Source: an uncultured Lachnospiraceae bacterium (lineage in GTDB: Bacteria > Bacillota > Clostridia > Lachnospirales > Lachnospiraceae). From it: DNA of 64,000 nucleotides. Location: positions 1 through 64,000 of the forward strand of contig CAJTOO010000005.1 of NCBI GenBank assembly GCA_910577735.1, read 5' to 3'. Positions within the stretch are counted from its first letter, which is position 1. Each line of letters starts with the position of its first letter. Positions 23,158 to 33,078 of this stretch are shown in pieces. Made by a program: the position numbers and the translations under genes. The notes under the pieces are model-generated. The model worked only from the letters and a program-made list of their open reading frames with translations, had not been told where the DNA came from and did no database searches.

Positions 23158-25272
23158 CTACACCCCCAGCAGTCTCTTAATCACCTTTACGCAAGACCGA
23201 TATACCATATATATCAGGCCGCCAATCATTGCAATGATACACAGGCATATTCCCATGGCTAACCATTCCGTCATAACCATCCTGCCATCGTTGGCATACA
23301 ATATCATGGAAAACAACAGGAACATGGACAGCATTCCCACCAGGGCAGGTACTCGAAAGACGTTACCACACTGGCTGCGCACTTCCCTATCCAGAAAAGC
23401 AGGCGATGCTCCCAGCTTCTTAAGATCATCAAAAATATATCGGTTATTCAACGCAATACTCTGACAACGAGTATAGCAAACCACCAGTGCCGTGATCATA
23501 CACACCATGAAGATAAAGAGAAACATCATAAACATGACTGCCATATTCCGCAGGTAATCATTCTGATTCAGAATCCGAAAGTCCGGCTGATATACCCAAA
23601 AGCTTCTGAACATAAAGGAATCTGCCAGTTCATAACTGATTGTCGCCATATCATCCGTATCTCCCCAATATGTTTTCCCCGCCTCATTCTCCCTGATTTT
23701 CTGTACACGGTCATAATATCCAGGGCGCTCACAGGTTTCATCAAAGGCTGAAACAAAGAGATGGTAGAAGGCATTGGCAAAGGGATAAGAGTCCTCTCCA
23801 TCCACATTAAATCCTACGAAACACCCTCTCCAATCCTCCGTCAGACCCTCAGATATTTCAGCATAATCCTCATTGTCAAGAACACAGCACGTGGTATCTG
23901 CTTCCGCAAGCAGATCATAATGTAGGTATCCTGCAAACTTAGTGTGCATCTGCCTGCGGGTCACCATATTGGTAAATTCCTTTGCCGATTCATTGACAGA
24001 CAATGAGGTCTCATCCTGATTCGTAACGTTGAGATAAGTTCCTGGTTTCACATCCACATCCTGCCCGGTAAGTATCCTGTAGGCATCTTCCGAAAGCACC
24101 TTCGCTTCTTCTGCCATAGGCACATATTCAATATGATAGTGCTGGCTGTCCTCTTCGATTATATGGTTCCCACCTATTCCCAAAGTGGCATAATCGCACT
24201 CCTTCCATTCTTTAAATAGCAGGCCATATTCCCTGCCCAGAGTTTCCACCGCCTCCCTGTCTGGTACATTCTGATCTGCCTGATACTTATAGAAATAATC
24301 ATAGGGCTGTGATGCATACCGATACAGTGCCGAGATGCCGTTGGCAGGCAGATAAAAGATTGCAAAACATCCCCCTGCAATCAACAACGTGATCACCAGC
24401 ATATTATTGACGGTTTGTTTTCCCTGAAACTTCATCATGCTTCTGGAAATAATATTCTTATAAGGGTTTTTCCTATGGCTCTTCCAGCCATGGACCACCG
24501 TGTGCAGCATGACCATATAAAGCCCCACAAAGACGGGCGCATAAAACACACCTACCCATTCCGGCGGATACATTTGGAGCCATCTGTAACACGCAACGGG
24601 TGCCCCATACCCCAGTACAGCGCCTGTGAGAAGCACCAGGACTCCCACCGGTCCGCACCATCTGCCCGGCTCTTTCACTGGTTCATTAATATGTTCCTCC
24701 CGGATCACTTCCATAATATTTGTCTTTTTCAAATACCGCCACGCAGTCAGACAGGCAAATCCCACCACCAGCAATAAGAACAGCAAAGAAATAAACAGAC
24801 ACTTGAAATCAAAGGTAAGCACCATATCCGAACTGTCCACCAACAGCAGCCGAAAAGCATGCCAGATAATCCATACAAAGGGGAAACCTGCAATCGTACC
24901 TGCAACAGCGGACACCCCGCTTAAGACAATCACTTCTCGAAATAATCCCGGCGCCAGTCGTCTTCTGGAAGCGCCAAGCGCCATCAAAATACCCAGCTGA
25001 CCGGATTTATGCCTGAAAAACAATCCCAACGCATAAATGGTAAAGACCACACATCCCACCAGGGTCATCACAAATATCATATACATCTGTTTCCTGCTGT
25101 CCCCGCCTGCCGGAAACACCTTCTGTACCGTAGGTGAAAGCATCAACGCAGAGTACGCGGAAATAATCATCAACGCCATAAAATTACAGAACAGGTAAAG
25201 GCGGGACTGCTTCCTGTCAGCCTTCTGCAGCTTCTGTTCCATTTGTTTCATATCCATTACCCGACTCATCAT
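23158..25272 (-). CDS. FtsX-family ABC transporter permease
   Basis: A 704-residue membrane protein with an N-terminal group of membrane segments (about residues 25-290), a large extracytoplasmic domain (about 310-590) and C-terminal segments (MAVMFMMFLFIFMVCMI and later), the layout of FtsX/BceB-like permeases. Such systems export or sense peptides, including antimicrobial ones. GGAGG precedes the ATG. It forms an operon with the ATPase gene 20 bases upstream and faces a divergent LytTR two-component system, which suggests signal-dependent expression. Confidence 0.88.
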   Translation of the reverse strand: MMSRVMDMKQMEQKLQKADRKQSRLYLFCNFMALMIISAYSALMLSPTVQKVFPAGGDSRKQMYMIFVMTLVGCVVFTIYALGLFFRHKSGQLGILMALGASRRRLAPGLFREVIVLSGVSAVAGTIAGFPFVWIIWHAFRLLLVDSSDMVLTFDFKCLFISLLFLLLVVGFACLTAWRYLKKTNIMEVIREEHINEPVKEPGRWCGPVGVLVLLTGAVLGYGAPVACYRWLQMYPPEWVGVFYAPVFVGLYMVMLHTVVHGWKSHRKNPYKNIISRSMMKFQGKQTVNNMLVITLLIAGGCFAIFYLPANGISALYRYASQPYDYFYKYQADQNVPDREAVETLGREYGLLFKEWKECDYATLGIGGNHIIEEDSQHYHIEYVPMAEEAKVLSEDAYRILTGQDVDVKPGTYLNVTNQDETSLSVNESAKEFTNMVTRRQMHTKFAGYLHYDLLAEADTTCCVLDNEDYAEISEGLTEDWRGCFVGFNVDGEDSYPFANAFYHLFVSAFDETCERPGYYDRVQKIRENEAGKTYWGDTDDMATISYELADSFMFRSFWVYQPDFRILNQNDYLRNMAVMFMMFLFIFMVCMITALVVCYTRCQSIALNNRYIFDDLKKLGASPAFLDREVRSQCGNVFRVPALVGMLSMFLLFSMILYANDGRMVMTEWLAMGICLCIIAMIGGLIYMVYRSCVKVIKRLLGV

Positions 25273-25292
25273 AAGACCTCCTGCCTTTTATT

Positions 25293-26027
25293 CTATCTCA
25301 TTTCCTTGATTGCATCTAACAACTGCTCCTGGAACCGGCTGCGGCTGTCTTTCTTTTCCAGCTGACGATATATGGTGCCGTCTTTTAACAAAATGACCCT
25401 GTCACAAAAAGATGCCGCGAAACTATCGTGTGTCACCATAAAGATAGTGGCTTTCATTTGTTCTTTGGCATTGTTAAAAGTTTCAATCACCGCGCGGCTG
25501 GACTTGGAATCCAGGTTCCCGGTAGGTTCATCTGCCAGAATAATCAACGGATTATTGATCAGACTGCGGGCCACCGCCGCACGCTGCTTCTCACCGCCGG
25601 ATATTTCTGCCGGATATTTATCTAAAATGTGCTCTATTCCGAACATAGCCGCCAACTGTCCTACCAGCTTCTCGGCCTCCTTCTCCACCTTTCCCTGCAC
25701 AATGCGCGGTACCAGGATATTTTCCCGTATGGTAAGTCCGTCTAAAAGCATAAAGTCCTGAAATACAAAACCAAGCTTCGTATTTCTGATACCGGCAAGA
25801 GTATCCTCATTCATGCCTGCCAATTCCATGCCGCCCAGCTTGATATTCCCTTTATCAAAAGGAATATAGCAGGATATACAATTTAACAATGTGGTTTTGC
25901 CGGAACCGGAAGGCCCCATGACCGCCACAAACTCTCCCTGCGCCACATGAAAATCGATTCCCTTCAATACCTCATATCTGTTCTTACCTGCCTCATAAGA
26001 TTTGTAGAGTTCCTTTACATACAACAT
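25293..26027 (-). CDS. ABC transporter ATP-binding protein, LolD/MacB type
   Basis: A 244-residue ATPase with all motifs: GPSGSGKTT (Walker A), FVFQDF (Q-loop), ISGGEKQRAAVARSL (signature), IILADEPTGNLD (Walker B) and VTHD (H-loop). It powers the FtsX-type permease encoded next. AAAGGAGG precedes the ATG. The 270-base region before it holds three direct repeats resembling LytTR regulator sites. Confidence 0.93.
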   Translation of the reverse strand: MLYVKELYKSYEAGKNRYEVLKGIDFHVAQGEFVAVMGPSGSGKTTLLNCISCYIPFDKGNIKLGGMELAGMNEDTLAGIRNTKLGFVFQDFMLLDGLTIRENILVPRIVQGKVEKEAEKLVGQLAAMFGIEHILDKYPAEISGGEKQRAAVARSLINNPLIILADEPTGNLDSKSSRAVIETFNNAKEQMKATIFMVTHDSFAASFCDRVILLKDGTIYRQLEKKDSRSRFQEQLLDAIKEMR

Positions 26028-26158
26028 GACTGCTTCCTCCTTTTACTGCCGGAGCGAAAATCTGCTTTTCTTCCCGACGTTCCTGAATCCTTCATCTGTT
26101 ATGACCATACCATAAAATCTTTCTAGCGAAAGAGGGGCTGTCATTTCTGGCAGTCCGC

Positions 26159-26221
26159 ATGTAATGTTTGGAATATTCCTGCACGAAATGTAAAGTTTGA
26201 GCGAATAGAATGTAACGTTTG
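26159..26221. promoter_or_regulatory. LytTR-type direct repeats
   Basis: Three copies of ATGTAANGTTTG lie at 26159-26170, 26188-26199 and 26210-26221. The last two are 22 bases apart, the helical spacing known for LytTR regulators, whose sites are pairs of about nine bases separated by 12-13. They stand between the ABC operon and the LytTR regulator gene, so either or both may be the target. Confidence 0.6.
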
Positions 26222-26237
26222 ACATGAAGGCATGAGA

Positions 26238-26266
26238 TTGCATCTTATATAACACAATAATAATAT
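26238..26266 (+). promoter_or_regulatory. promoter of the LytTR two-component genes
   Basis: TTGCAT (26238-26243), a 17-base spacer and TAATAT (26261-26266) lie 33 bases before the regulator ATG. The nearest direct repeat ends 16 bases upstream of the -35 box, a normal position for activation. Confidence 0.55.
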
Positions 26267-26299
26267 GTTAATATATAGTCAGAAAAGGAGTTGCCCCAC

Positions 26300-27028
26300 A
26301 TGTTACGAATTGCAATCTGCGATGATGAAATAGATGCACGGGATGCACTGCGCATCCAACTGGAAAAACTGCTCATCGAGGACTCTGAGGAAATCGTCTA
26401 CGAATTTTCTTCTGGCACAAATGCCGCCTCATGGTTTTTTAAACATCCGGGGGAAATCGACCTGCTTTTTCTGGATGTGGAGATGAAGGGATTAAACGGC
26501 ATGGAAACCGCTGAGAAGATCAGAACTTTTGACAATCAGCTGCTCATCGTATTTGTGACCGGCTATTCTGATTATGTCTTTGACGGCTACCGTGTAGGCG
26601 CCCTGGATTATCTGATGAAACCTGCCACAGAAGAAAGCCTGAGGCAATTGCTTGGACGAGTGCGCGCAAAAGCAGCCCGGGAAGAAGCCCGGACTTATAC
26701 CATCAAAACCATTGACGGCACATGGCGCTTCCATCTGTCTGATATCCTTTATTTCTACTCTGACAAACGCAAAGTCAATCTAGTGACTTCCAGGGGACAA
26801 TACACTTTCTACGCCAGACTGGATGAAACAGAAGCGCAGCTGTCCCCCCATTTTGTACGGATTCATCAACGTTATCTGATCAATCCGGCACATGTCGATT
26901 ACCTGAACAGTGAATCTGTTACCATTCATGGGCAGAAACTTCCCTGCAGCAGAAAATACAGGGAAAGTGCTTCCCGCAAAGTGGCCAGAGCCATGATGGG
27001 AGGTGATTTCACATGGCAATCGTATTAA
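26300..27028 (+). CDS. LytTR-family response regulator
   Basis: A 242-residue regulator with a receiver domain (ICDDE acidic patch, phosphoacceptor Asp59 in LFLDVE, conserved Lys in LMKPA) and a C-terminal LytTR DNA-binding domain (FYSDKRKVNLVTSRGQYTFY, FVRIHQRYLIN). The ATG at 26300 is used because AAAGGAG is nine bases before it; the upstream in-frame TTG has no site. Its stop overlaps the sensor kinase start by 16 bases. The pair resembles AgrA/AgrC-type peptide-sensing systems and is probably autoregulated through the direct repeats upstream. Confidence 0.92.
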   Translation: MLRIAICDDEIDARDALRIQLEKLLIEDSEEIVYEFSSGTNAASWFFKHPGEIDLLFLDVEMKGLNGMETAEKIRTFDNQLLIVFVTGYSDYVFDGYRVGALDYLMKPATEESLRQLLGRVRAKAAREEARTYTIKTIDGTWRFHLSDILYFYSDKRKVNLVTSRGQYTFYARLDETEAQLSPHFVRIHQRYLINPAHVDYLNSESVTIHGQKLPCSRKYRESASRKVARAMMGGDFTWQSY

Positions 27029-28353
27029 GACTCCTTCATGCAGGAGCAGTTCTCTCTTCTGCATGGCTGCTTATGCATACCATGTCATACATGATTGAAA
27101 TTTCCCAGAAGAAGCGCTGCCGTTTTCTGCTGTTTTTGGGATGTTCTTTGCTCTGCAGCATGATTATTTTTATAGGGGATCCTTTTAATATCCTGGGCAC
27201 TGCACCGATTTTCCTGATTATTGTCCTGCTTACATGCAAGGGCAGTTTCTGGAAGAAAGTGACGATCGGACTGATGTTTGCCAGCACTATCTTTTCTTTC
27301 AACGCCCTGCGGGACAATTACATCCACGATTTTCTTCTTGAGACCTTCGAAACCTTCGCTCAGGTGCAACACGGATACCTCATATCCTGTCTGTTCAGTC
27401 TGCCATTTGCGCTTGTTCTGTATTTTTGCACCAGGAAATTTGCTCCTGATAAAGAGTATACCCTTTCAGGCAGTATGTGGCGGTTGCTGCTTCTGCTTAC
27501 CATAACCCCGCTGGGTATCGTATTGGATGTGGTTACCTTATTTCAGCTTTCTGACCATTACGTTAATACGCAGTCTCATCAGGAGTATGCCATCTTACTG
27601 CTCATCTCTCTGTTTGCCTTCATCAGTCTGCTCTGGTGTGTCACCGTATTAGCCAGGCAGCAGAAACTGGAACAGCAGAGCATGTTTACAGAAATCAACC
27701 GCAAATATTATGAAGCTATGGAGCAGCAGCATTTCGAAGTCCGGCGACTGAAACACGACCTGGCCAATCACATGCAGGTGCTATCCGCCCTGCCCGAAGA
27801 ACAGCGGGAGTCCTATGTCAGAGAACTTGCCGGCAATGCTGCCTTTTCCCAATCCTTTGCCTGCTGTGGGGATCCAACGGTCAATGCCGTACTGACAGTA
27901 AAAAGGAGCGTCATGGAACGGTGCCGCATCCGTATGAAAATGGATCTGCAAATCCCTGCACAGCTTCCCTACGATAAGACCGACATCTGTGCCCTATATG
28001 CCAATGCCCTGGATAACGCCATGGAAGCTTGTATGAAGCTGGATGAAACACAACGGGAGATTTGCCTGAAATGCAGGGCAGGCAAGGGATTGTTCTGTCT
28101 GGAAGTCAGTAATCCTGACCCTTCCTCTTCAAGAAAACAGACTCCCTTCCACACAGAAGGGCAAGCCGCTTCCGGTTCAGACAAGCCGCCGGAACACAGC
28201 CTGCTTTTCCTCACTTCCAAACCAGATAAAACAAATCATGGTTATGGCCTCAAAAGTATACAGGATATTATCACAAGATATCACGGACATATGGAAATCA
28301 AGGCCGAAAATGGCATTTTTGACCTGTTTCTATATCTTCCTTTGCTGAAGTAA
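27013..28353 (+). CDS. sensor histidine kinase, GHKL (AgrC-like) family
   Basis: A 446-residue membrane kinase. About six membrane segments fill residues 1-215, with no large outside loop, as in AgrC-like sensors. The phosphoacceptor region is VRRLKHDLANHMQVL (His near residue 250) and the GHKL ATPase follows (ALYANALDNAMEAC N-box, HGYGLKSIQDI G-box). GGGAGGTG precedes the ATG. It works with the overlapping LytTR regulator. Its last 24 bases overlap the convergent EutH gene, so no terminator fits between them. Confidence 0.92.
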   Translation: MAIVLRLLHAGAVLSSAWLLMHTMSYMIEISQKKRCRFLLFLGCSLLCSMIIFIGDPFNILGTAPIFLIIVLLTCKGSFWKKVTIGLMFASTIFSFNALRDNYIHDFLLETFETFAQVQHGYLISCLFSLPFALVLYFCTRKFAPDKEYTLSGSMWRLLLLLTITPLGIVLDVVTLFQLSDHYVNTQSHQEYAILLLISLFAFISLLWCVTVLARQQKLEQQSMFTEINRKYYEAMEQQHFEVRRLKHDLANHMQVLSALPEEQRESYVRELAGNAAFSQSFACCGDPTVNAVLTVKRSVMERCRIRMKMDLQIPAQLPYDKTDICALYANALDNAMEACMKLDETQREICLKCRAGKGLFCLEVSNPDPSSSRKQTPFHTEGQAASGSDKPPEHSLLFLTSKPDKTNHGYGLKSIQDIITRYHGHMEIKAENGIFDLFLYLPLLK

Positions 28354-29397
28354 AAGTACTGCCGCAACCGCCGCTGCCCCGCCGCTTATCTTCCCACCGA
28401 TTAAAGCGCCCAGAAGCTGTGGTTCTGTGCTGAAAGTAAATCCCACATGAGCCGCCATCATACTGGCTGCGCTCACCAGAAAGGCTGCATTGACCACCTT
28501 GCTTCTCTCATCCATCTCCCGGTACATGGACAACGCGGGAATGGCGCTCACTGCACCCACCAAAAGTCCTGTCATGCCGGCTGAATTGATACCCACTCTT
28601 TGTCCAAGCATCTGAAAAGGCTTCCTCAGCCTCCGCTGTAAAAACTCCGTGACCGGAAGACTCCCCAGCATCACAATGCCGATTGCAGAAACCACTTCCA
28701 TAGCCTCTGTCAGGGGCGTCATGCCTTTAACCGGATGATATCCGCATAAGTATTCCACGGCGCCAAGTACCAGGCCTATCGTGATAACCAGACGGATTCC
28801 TTTTGCAAAGACACAAAATCCCCTTATCATCCGCCCCGGTATCTTCCACAATCCCAGCATCAGAAGAAGCGCCAGCACAAATACAGGAAGGTTCTGCCAA
28901 ATGCAATCAGACACAGAAAGACCTGCCAGAAGACCACCCACTGTCAGGCCTGCCGGAATCGTAACAAGTCCCAGCATGATGCCTCTGGCAAAGCAGCTTC
29001 TGTCCTCCTCACGAATCATTCCCATGCCCACCGGAATGGTAAAAACTACCGTACAGCCAAAAATCGAAGCCGCCACAATCCCCGCATAACTTCCAATCTC
29101 CGCATCAGATGCCAATTCCTTCGCCAGCTGATACCCGCCCATATCAATTGCCAGCAGACTGCCAAACATGCCCGGGTCCACACCAATCATCCGGTATAAG
29201 GGAATTACAACCTTTCCCAGAACATCAGCAAGCACTGGCGCCAGACAGATCATTCCCGCCATGGAAAGGGCGGTACTGCCAAGTAACTGGAAACCTTCTT
29301 CAAACTTCGCCCCATATCCCCAGCGGTTCCCCCGTATGCGGTCAATGCCTCCCACAACTGCTCCTGCTGCCATAATCAGCATAAGTATCCGGTTCAT
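28330..29397 (-). CDS. eutH: EutH-family ethanolamine transporter
   Basis: A 355-residue integral membrane protein with about ten segments, matching EutH: GGIDRIRGNRWGYG near the start, FGSLLAIDMGGYQLAKE near residue 97 and SMMAAHVGFTFSTEP near residue 315. EutH moves ethanolamine at low external concentration in enterics. No other eut gene or microcompartment gene is in the window, so it is an orphan here. It starts right after the stop of the aminopeptidase gene, with no gap, so the two are translationally linked and co-transcribed. Confidence 0.9.
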   Translation of the reverse strand: MNRILMLIMAAGAVVGGIDRIRGNRWGYGAKFEEGFQLLGSTALSMAGMICLAPVLADVLGKVVIPLYRMIGVDPGMFGSLLAIDMGGYQLAKELASDAEIGSYAGIVAASIFGCTVVFTIPVGMGMIREEDRSCFARGIMLGLVTIPAGLTVGGLLAGLSVSDCIWQNLPVFVLALLLMLGLWKIPGRMIRGFCVFAKGIRLVITIGLVLGAVEYLCGYHPVKGMTPLTEAMEVVSAIGIVMLGSLPVTEFLQRRLRKPFQMLGQRVGINSAGMTGLLVGAVSAIPALSMYREMDERSKVVNAAFLVSAASMMAAHVGFTFSTEPQLLGALIGGKISGGAAAVAAVLLLQQRKI

Positions 29398-30651
29398 CTA
29401 TCTATATCCCTTCTGCATGGTATCTTCAATCTCCTGAATCGTCCGCGGTGTAATCGCAGAGAGATTCTCACAGCCGTCCTCTGTCACCAGGCAGTTATCC
29501 TCCAGTCGGAATCCAATCCCCCATTCTTCATGGTAGATTCCCACATCCACACAAAATACCATGCCCGGAGCGATTATCTCAGGACACATCACCGCATCAT
29601 GTACATCATATCCCACATGATGTGCTCCCCCATGCCACATATAAGTTCCGATCTGATCTTCCTGCTGCAAAACCCCTGCCTCTTTCAGAAGTCCTGCATT
29701 GAACCGGCGCACTTCCCTGTCTACCTGCGCCATCTCCATACCGGGCTTTATCATGGCAAACATATGGTCCGAAGTCTGCAGGGCACACTCATACAAAAGC
29801 CTCTGGCGTTCATTATACTTCCCGTTGCAGGGCCATCCCCTGGACACATCATTCATCAGATTATCATACCAGGCGCCCACATCATTTAAGACCATATCCC
29901 CGTCATGGGCAATTCCCCGGTACCCATAATAATGAATACAGAAGTTGTTCCTGCCCGCGGAGATAATGGATGGAAATGCCGGCCCCTGAGGCCCGTACTG
30001 TCCTAAAGCATAGTCAAACTCCGCCTTATACTGATACTCGTACATTCCCGGCCTGGACGCCTTCATCATGGCCACAATGCCGTCCCGCGTAATCTTCTCT
30101 GCCTCCTTCATGGCAGCAATCTCACAAGGCTGCTTAATGGTGCGGAGTCTTCTCATGATCACATTTGCATTTTCTATCAGAAGATATGGGTGCTGCGCCC
30201 ATTTCTTTTCCCGGAAGAAATGAGCGGCCCGGTGCTGATCCGCCGGCTCCTCTTTATACAAATCCAGATACAGATACTGGTAGTTCCCACTTACTGCAAG
30301 CGCATCAAACTCTTTCTCAAAGGCTTCCACAAAGGCAATCTCATCAATCCCTGACAGCCAGGCCGCCTGCTCTGCCCTGATACGCTCTCCCGTCCAACGT
30401 TCTTTCAACAAATCCGGAGGCAGAATATAGAGGCGTTCCCGCACCTCTCCCGCCCCGTCTTTTCTCGCAAGCAAAACAGCCTGCTTGGCATCGATTCCGG
30501 TCAGATAGAGAAAATTTCTCTCCGTATAAAACGGATAGTACTCATCCTCGGTCTTGCGAAACTCGATACCGGAGAACAGCACCAGCAGGGAGTTTTCCTT
30601 CATCTGCTCATAGAACCGCTTTCTGTTGCCCGTAAAGTATTCTTTGGTCAT
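29398..30651 (-). CDS. Xaa-Pro aminopeptidase (M24B)
   Basis: A 417-residue metallopeptidase that removes N-terminal residues before proline. The N-terminal creatinase-like domain covers about 1-165. The catalytic pita-bread fold has the metal ligands in order: two Asp in LNDVGAWYDNLMNDVSR, His in HGGAHHVGYDVHD, Glu in GFRLEDN near the end. GGAGG precedes the ATG. It is the first gene before eutH. A link between peptide turnover and ethanolamine uptake is not obvious. Confidence 0.93.
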   Translation of the reverse strand: MTKEYFTGNRKRFYEQMKENSLLVLFSGIEFRKTEDEYYPFYTERNFLYLTGIDAKQAVLLARKDGAGEVRERLYILPPDLLKERWTGERIRAEQAAWLSGIDEIAFVEAFEKEFDALAVSGNYQYLYLDLYKEEPADQHRAAHFFREKKWAQHPYLLIENANVIMRRLRTIKQPCEIAAMKEAEKITRDGIVAMMKASRPGMYEYQYKAEFDYALGQYGPQGPAFPSIISAGRNNFCIHYYGYRGIAHDGDMVLNDVGAWYDNLMNDVSRGWPCNGKYNERQRLLYECALQTSDHMFAMIKPGMEMAQVDREVRRFNAGLLKEAGVLQQEDQIGTYMWHGGAHHVGYDVHDAVMCPEIIAPGMVFCVDVGIYHEEWGIGFRLEDNCLVTEDGCENLSAITPRTIQEIEDTMQKGYR

Positions 30652-30738
30652 TTTGTTTCCTCCGTATTCACCCTATCTCATCTGCATTTGAAACCCTCTT
30701 ATCTACTATATAACCATATCACACTTTTTTCAATTTCC

Positions 30739-33078
30739 TTATAACGTATGAATCGTCTCCGTAATCACCATATCACGAATCCGTCTGGCCGGCGTATACA
30801 CCGCCACAGCACAGGAAATTACTACAATAATAGTAATAATCATCAGCGGCTCTGCAGGAATCTTCCAGGATCCGCCGAAATGAGAATAGACCAGCTTATT
30901 CATGATCAACCGGTGGAGAAACATGCCTCCCGCATACCCGATGACCAATCCACAGACCGCATACGCTGCTGCCTCCATGGCGATCATCCTGATCATCTGC
31001 TCCACACTCATCCCCACCGCGCGCATAGCGCCGTACTGTTTCATCTTCGCCGACACACTCATGGAAATATTATTCACAATGTTAAAGACTGTAATCAGCG
31101 AAATAATACTCAGAAATCCATAAGCCGCAATCCGAAATACCCAGAAAGAAGAATTCATCTCCTTATTTTCTGTGCGGCGATCCTGAAATTCGTTTGCGCC
31201 CGCCAGCTGCCGAAGCGCATCTATGGTTTCTTCCGGCACATCCTTTGCCAGCTGCGCATTAAGTAACATATAACCGCTTTCCCCTGTGATGCGCCTGTAG
31301 GTTTCCTCCGTACAGACCACCGCCGGACGCGCCTCCGTTCCCACGCCCTCCGACAAAACACCTGCAATTTCCAACTCCGTATCGTTAATCCTGATGACAT
31401 CACCAGTGTCCAGACGGGAATCCTGATTAAAAATAGTCAGTACATAATCTGTATCACCAGATACTTTCGTCATATCCCCACTGACAATGGACTTCCCGGA
31501 CCATGCAAACATATAATCATCATAAGAAATCAGGTCGATGCTGTCCTCAGTACCATTGATTGCAACCGGCACGGCAAACGAAATCGCACATCTGAAGGCT
31601 GCTTCCACGCCCGGCAGTTTCGCCATCTCCTCTTCCATACTACCGGATAGAGAATTCGTATTATCAGCCGAAGCGATGGAAATATCCGGGTTTAAGTTAC
31701 CCTCAGACGGGAGCAGCTTTTTGACAAAATCAAGTCCCGCAAAGAATACCAGAAACAGTATCACCGAAAAAGCAAAAGACAAAGACATGAACACCAGATT
31801 TTTCTTTGCAGATACAGCGTGATAAATTCCCAGCGCACTCTCTATTTTAAGAAATCGGGTATTGGCCCCATGGGAAACTTTTCCGCTCACTTCCATATTT
31901 CCTGACACAGCCGCCACAGGCGATACCTTTGCCGCCCGTCTTGCCGGGAAGTGGGCCGCCAGAAGAACTGTCACCAGCCCCACCAATATACCGAATATAA
32001 TGCCGATCACACTGAACCGGAAGGGATAGTCCTTAAATTCACCGCCTGCCTTTTGCTGTAAAATTCTGCTCAGGAACCACGTAAATACAACGCTGATGGC
32101 AAGCCCGGCAGGAATGGCCGTTTTACACCAGTTAAGCGCTTCCAAACGGACAAAGCGCATCACCTGTTCCCTGCTTGCACCAATACAGCGCATCAACCCA
32201 AAAAACTTGGTTCTCTGCGAGACGGTACTGTTCATACAGCTGGAAATCATCAACACGCCTGCAATCAAAATCAGACCAAACACCATGGCTGCCAGTGCAT
32301 AAAAGCCGTTTACGGTCTGATTGCTGCTTTCTCCTGCTAAGCCCATGGTGATCATATTTTCCTGTATCGCTCCATCCCTTAACCCGTATTGCTCTTGCAG
32401 ACCGGTTATCGCTTCTCTGATATCTGTTCCTTTTACAAACCGAAGATACAGTGCTGCATTTGTGGTATACCCATTGGCGCTGCATATGTCAGTGAGTGCC
32501 TCTAAGGTGAGATATGCGCAGACTCCCTCATAAGCATTGTTATACAGCTGCCATTCATCCACACAAAATCCTGTTACCGTATAGTCAAACGCACCTGCCG
32601 GTGTGTCAATGGTAATCTGCTCTCCTGCCTGAACTCCCAGCCGCTCTTTTGCAATCTCATTGAGCATTACCTCATTGGCATGTTGCGGGAAATCTCCCTC
32701 ACACTCATATTCTCTGATATCCTCCATGTATGTCTTCTGTGTTCCGTAGAAAATCACTCTCTTTGTGTCAATCTCATACCCCTCATAGATATCCTCGCCA
32801 AAAGCCTGATGCCATGCAGATGCTTCTACATCATCCCGGGACGCGATCTGTGCCGCCTCCTCCTCTGACAATCCGCTGACAGCAATATGATGCCTTCCAT
32901 GCTTTCTCAGCATGACCTCTTCTTCGCCCTTTGTCATAATCTCTGCATAAGAAAAAACTGTGGTCACAAGAAATACCGCAAACATAATACAGAGTAATAT
33001 AAGGCGATTCTGTTTTCTGCGGACGCTGGCCGAAATGGGAATGAGACTCAGGTAACTTTTCATCTCGCTGATTTTCAT
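30739..33078 (-). CDS. FtsX/MacB-type ABC transporter permease
   Basis: A 779-residue permease with two FtsX halves. Each half has an outside domain and three membrane segments (ALAAMVFGLILIAGVLMISS and FSVIGIIFGILVGLVTVLL; then IAAYGFLSIISLITVFNIV and the last pair near the C-terminus). The first membrane segment is at about residues 25-45. The ATG at 33078 overlaps the ATPase stop by four bases and has GGGAGGT seven bases before it. It forms an exporter with that ATPase, downstream of an OmpR-type two-component pair. The substrate is unknown; toxic peptides or cell-wall signals are typical. Confidence 0.9.
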   Translation of the reverse strand: MKISEMKSYLSLIPISASVRRKQNRLILLCIMFAVFLVTTVFSYAEIMTKGEEEVMLRKHGRHHIAVSGLSEEEAAQIASRDDVEASAWHQAFGEDIYEGYEIDTKRVIFYGTQKTYMEDIREYECEGDFPQHANEVMLNEIAKERLGVQAGEQITIDTPAGAFDYTVTGFCVDEWQLYNNAYEGVCAYLTLEALTDICSANGYTTNAALYLRFVKGTDIREAITGLQEQYGLRDGAIQENMITMGLAGESSNQTVNGFYALAAMVFGLILIAGVLMISSCMNSTVSQRTKFFGLMRCIGASREQVMRFVRLEALNWCKTAIPAGLAISVVFTWFLSRILQQKAGGEFKDYPFRFSVIGIIFGILVGLVTVLLAAHFPARRAAKVSPVAAVSGNMEVSGKVSHGANTRFLKIESALGIYHAVSAKKNLVFMSLSFAFSVILFLVFFAGLDFVKKLLPSEGNLNPDISIASADNTNSLSGSMEEEMAKLPGVEAAFRCAISFAVPVAINGTEDSIDLISYDDYMFAWSGKSIVSGDMTKVSGDTDYVLTIFNQDSRLDTGDVIRINDTELEIAGVLSEGVGTEARPAVVCTEETYRRITGESGYMLLNAQLAKDVPEETIDALRQLAGANEFQDRRTENKEMNSSFWVFRIAAYGFLSIISLITVFNIVNNISMSVSAKMKQYGAMRAVGMSVEQMIRMIAMEAAAYAVCGLVIGYAGGMFLHRLIMNKLVYSHFGGSWKIPAEPLMIITIIVVISCAVAVYTPARRIRDMVITETIHTL

